A stretch of DNA of 5,736 bases. It comes from an uncultured Oscillibacter sp. (lineage in GTDB: Bacteria > Bacillota > Clostridia > Oscillospirales > Oscillospiraceae). The notes beneath the pieces are model-generated. The model was not told the origin of the DNA. It saw only the letters and a program-made list of their open reading frames with translations, and searched no databases. Position 1 is the first letter of the stretch; each line of letters starts with the position of its first letter. Position numbers and translations under genes: made by a program. Positions 3,659-5,736 of the stretch are shown here, piece after piece. The stretch lies in the NCBI GenBank assembly GCA_946530565.1, contig CAMNAE010000121.1, positions 1-5,736 of the forward strand. The letters are read 5' to 3'.

Positions 3659-5736
3659 GTGATGCTCAGCTGCTGCTCCTCGGAGTCCTCCTGCTTCAGG
3701 AGGGCGCCGGCAGCCGGCAGCGCCTTGACACGGTAGCGCACGCGGTTCGCGATCGACGTCTCCGCGAGCGTTTTGAGCTCCGCGGCGGCGTATTTGGGCT
3801 TGAGCGTCATGACCGCGACGCCCTGCGTCGAGCGCGTCGTCTTGGGCGAGAGCAGCGCGGAATGGAACAGCAGCGCGCGCGGCTCGGTCGAATAGAGCAC
3901 GAGCTCCGTCTCCTCTTTTAAGTGCATGACACCGACGAGCGGGGACTTATCTGAGTATGCGCCGGTGAGCCGACGGCGGCGCGAGGTCGTCTGGTAGGCC
4001 GAGAGCTCCACGCGCGCGATCTTGCCGTTCGCGAAGGCGAAGAGCAGCGAGCCGGAGTAGTCCCCGGGCAGGAGCGTCCAGATGACGCTCTCGCCCTCGT
4101 CCATGCCGAGCTTCGCCGGCAGGTAATCGCCCAGCGCGCTCGCCTTGCAGTCCGGGAAATCGCCGACGAGCGCCTTGTAGACCTGCGCGCGGTCGGTGAA
4201 GAACATGACCTCGGCGCCGGTCTCGGTCGCAAAGCTCTGCTTCGGCCCGTCGCCCTCTTTGTATTTCTGCTCGGCGTTCATGCGCAGCGACTGCGGCGTG
4301 ATCTTTTTGAGATAGCCCTCGCGCGAGACGAACAGGTTCACCGGCGTGCTCGGGATCTCCTCCGCCTCGTCGGCGGCGTCGGTCGAAAAGTCGTAGAGGA
4401 TCTCGGTCCGGCGCGGCTCGCCGTACTTTTTCGCCGCCGCGCGGAGCTCGTCGATCAGGATATTGCGGATCTTCTTCGGGTCGGCGAGCGTCGCCTCGAG
4501 CTCGGCGATCTCTTTTTCAAGGTCGCTCGTCTCCTGCGTGCGCTTCAGGATATACTCGCGGTTGATGTTGCGAAGCCGGATCTCGGCGACGAACTCGGCC
4601 TGGATCTCGTCGATGCCGAAGCCGATCATGAGATTCGGGATGACCTCGCTCTCGCTCTCGGTCTCGCGGATGATGCGGATCGCCTTGTCGATGTCGAGCA
4701 GGATCCGCTCAAGGCCCTTCAACAGATGCAGCTTGTCGCGGCGCTTGCCGAGCACGAAGAAGATCCTGCGCCGCACGGAGTCCGTGCGCCAGGCTGTCCA
4801 CTCCTCCAATATCTCGCGCACGCCCAGAACCTTCGGCTGCCCCGCGATGAGCACATTGAAGTTGCACGAGAACGTGTCCTCGAGCGGGGTGCGCTGAAAA
4901 AGCCGCGCCATGAGCTTGTCGGGATCCACGCCGCGCTTTAAGTCGATCGCGAGCTTCAATCCGTTCAGGTCCGTCTCGTCGCGCATGTCCGAGATCTCCT
5001 TGGCCTTGCCGGCCTTGATGAGCTCGGCGACCTTATCCAGGATCGCCTCGACGGTCGTGGAGTAGGGGATCTCGGTGATCTCGATCAGGTTCTCCTCTTT
5101 GACGTAGCGGTACTTTGCCCGCAGGCGCACGCCGCCGCGGCCGGTCGCGTAGATCTCGTCGATCGCGGCCGGGTCGTACAGAAGCTGGCCGCCCGTCGGG
5201 AAATCCGGCGCGGGCAGGGTCTCGGAGAGGGAGCAGTTCGGGTTCTTCAGATACGCGATCGTCGTCTCGCAGACCTCTTTTAAGTTGAAGCCGCAGAACT
5301 GCGAGGCCATGCCGACGGCGATGCCGCTGTTGGCCGAGACGAGCACGTTCGGGAAGGTCGTCGGCAAAAGTGCCGGCTCCTTCATCGTATTATCATAGTT
5401 GTCGACAAAATCGACGGTATCGGAATCGATATCGCGGAAGAGCTCGGCGCAGATGGGTGCAAGCTTCGCCTCGGTATAGCGCGGCGCGGCCCAGGCCATA
5501 TCGCGCGAGTAGGCCTTGCCGAAGTTGCCCTTGGAGTCGACAAAGGGCGTCAAAAGCGCGCCGTAGCCCTTCGAGAGGCGCACCATCGTATCGTAGATCG
5601 CGGCGTCGCCGTGGGGGTTCAGGCGCATCGTCTGGCCGACGATATTCGCGCTCTTCGTGCGCGCGCCGGTCAAAAGCCCCATCTTGTACATCGTATACAA
5701 GAGCTTGCGGTGCGAGGGCTTGAAGCCGTCGATCTC
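3655..5736 (-). CDS. parC: DNA topoisomerase IV subunit A-like protein (type IIA topoisomerase, GyrA/ParC family), N-terminus outside window
   Basis: The frame is open to the window edge and codes for 693 residues; by family comparison roughly 35-60 N-terminal residues are missing. Numbering from the edge, it opens with EIDGFKPSHRKLLYTMYKMG, the GyrA/ParC start of the breakage-reunion domain. The quinolone-region loop NPHGDAAIYD follows at 41-49. The catalytic Tyr87 lies in AAPRYTEAKL (codon 5476-5478) and forms the 5'-phosphotyrosyl link to DNA. GIDEIQAEFVAEIRLR starts the exit-gate coiled coil (about 374-442), ending KYGEPRRTEI. A beta-pinwheel-type C-terminal domain runs from about 466 to 670, without a recognisable GyrA box. 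With a ParE/GyrB-like ATPase subunit, probably encoded upstream, it would pass one duplex through another to decatenate or relax DNA. The wording (DSKGNFGKAYSRDMAW, LPAAGALLK) fits the divergent ParC-like paralogue of Clostridia rather than housekeeping GyrA. A start at TTG 5700 is ruled out because conserved sequence continues upstream. It overlaps the lipoprotein gene by 4 nt. Confidence 0.95.
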   Translation of the reverse strand, partial: EIDGFKPSHRKLLYTMYKMGLLTGARTKSANIVGQTMRLNPHGDAAIYDTMVRLSKGYGALLTPFVDSKGNFGKAYSRDMAWAAPRYTEAKLAPICAELFRDIDSDTVDFVDNYDNTMKEPALLPTTFPNVLVSANSGIAVGMASQFCGFNLKEVCETTIAYLKNPNCSLSETLPAPDFPTGGQLLYDPAAIDEIYATGRGGVRLRAKYRYVKEENLIEITEIPYSTTVEAILDKVAELIKAGKAKEISDMRDETDLNGLKLAIDLKRGVDPDKLMARLFQRTPLEDTFSCNFNVLIAGQPKVLGVREILEEWTAWRTDSVRRRIFFVLGKRRDKLHLLKGLERILLDIDKAIRIIRETESESEVIPNLMIGFGIDEIQAEFVAEIRLRNINREYILKRTQETSDLEKEIAELEATLADPKKIRNILIDELRAAAKKYGEPRRTEILYDFSTDAADEAEEIPSTPVNLFVSREGYLKKITPQSLRMNAEQKYKEGDGPKQSFATETGAEVMFFTDRAQVYKALVGDFPDCKASALGDYLPAKLGMDEGESVIWTLLPGDYSGSLLFAFANGKIARVELSAYQTTSRRRRLTGAYSDKSPLVGVMHLKEETELVLYSTEPRALLFHSALLSPKTTRSTQGVAVMTLKPKYAAAELKTLAETSIANRVRYRVKALPAAGALLKQEDSEEQQLSIT

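Noticed and set aside
4463..4897. Ser/Arg-rich plus-strand frame opposite the topoisomerase coiled-coil region
   Set aside because: It is the reverse complement of well-conserved topoisomerase sequence and has no RBS or domain.
5698..5700. TTG as the start of the topoisomerase gene
   Set aside because: The conserved EIDGFKPSHRKL motif continues in frame upstream to the window edge, so the TTG is an internal leucine and the gene is truncated by the window.
1..5736. Mobile element, CRISPR array, tRNA/rRNA or phage genes
   Set aside because: No direct repeats with spacers, no transposase or integrase motifs, no terminal inverted repeats and no cloverleaf-like segments were seen; base composition is uniform across the genes.

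Overview
This window looks like chromosomal DNA from a GC-rich member of the Clostridia (Bacillota), most plausibly an Oscillospiraceae/Ruminococcaceae-type gut organism. The evidence is a perfect AAGGAGG Shine-Dalgarno sequence, classic GC-stem/U-run terminators, lipobox and Sec signal peptides of Gram-positive style, and a type IIA topoisomerase A subunit whose wording matches the divergent ParC-like paralogue I recall from Clostridia. The taxonomic call is inference; no marker gene was searched.

Layout. Positions 1-146 (+) carry the last 47 codons of a membrane protein, whose single hydrophobic helix and basic tail resemble the C-terminus of a nitrate/sulfonate/taurine-type ABC transporter permease. 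A strong intrinsic terminator follows (156-203). About 200 bases of non-coding DNA then hold a 12-bp perfect palindrome (304-315), a plausible sigma-A promoter (323-351) and a strong RBS (397-403). These lead into a 644-residue exported protein of unknown function (414-2348, +). Its parts are a signal peptide, a small beta domain, a long helical region, a glycine-zipper hydrophobic hairpin, a charged helical linker and a C-terminal MORN/YwqK-like beta-repeat region.

A hairpin at 2386-2428 separates this gene from a convergent minus-strand pair. That pair is a topoisomerase IV subunit A-like gene (3655-5736, 5' end outside the window) followed by a 407-residue lipoprotein gene (2435-3658). The two overlap by 4 nt (ATGA), so they are almost certainly co-transcribed and translationally coupled. 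The topoisomerase acts on chromosomal DNA and the lipoprotein sits outside the membrane, so coupling does not obviously mean shared function.

How the genes work together: only the minus-strand pair has evidence of co-expression. The permease belongs to an operon ending at the first terminator, and the large exported protein appears to be a monocistronic unit with its own promoter. I see no phage, transposon, CRISPR, toxin-immunity pair or RNA gene. The most unusual item is the 644-residue exported protein; a previously undescribed system is not demonstrated by this sequence alone.
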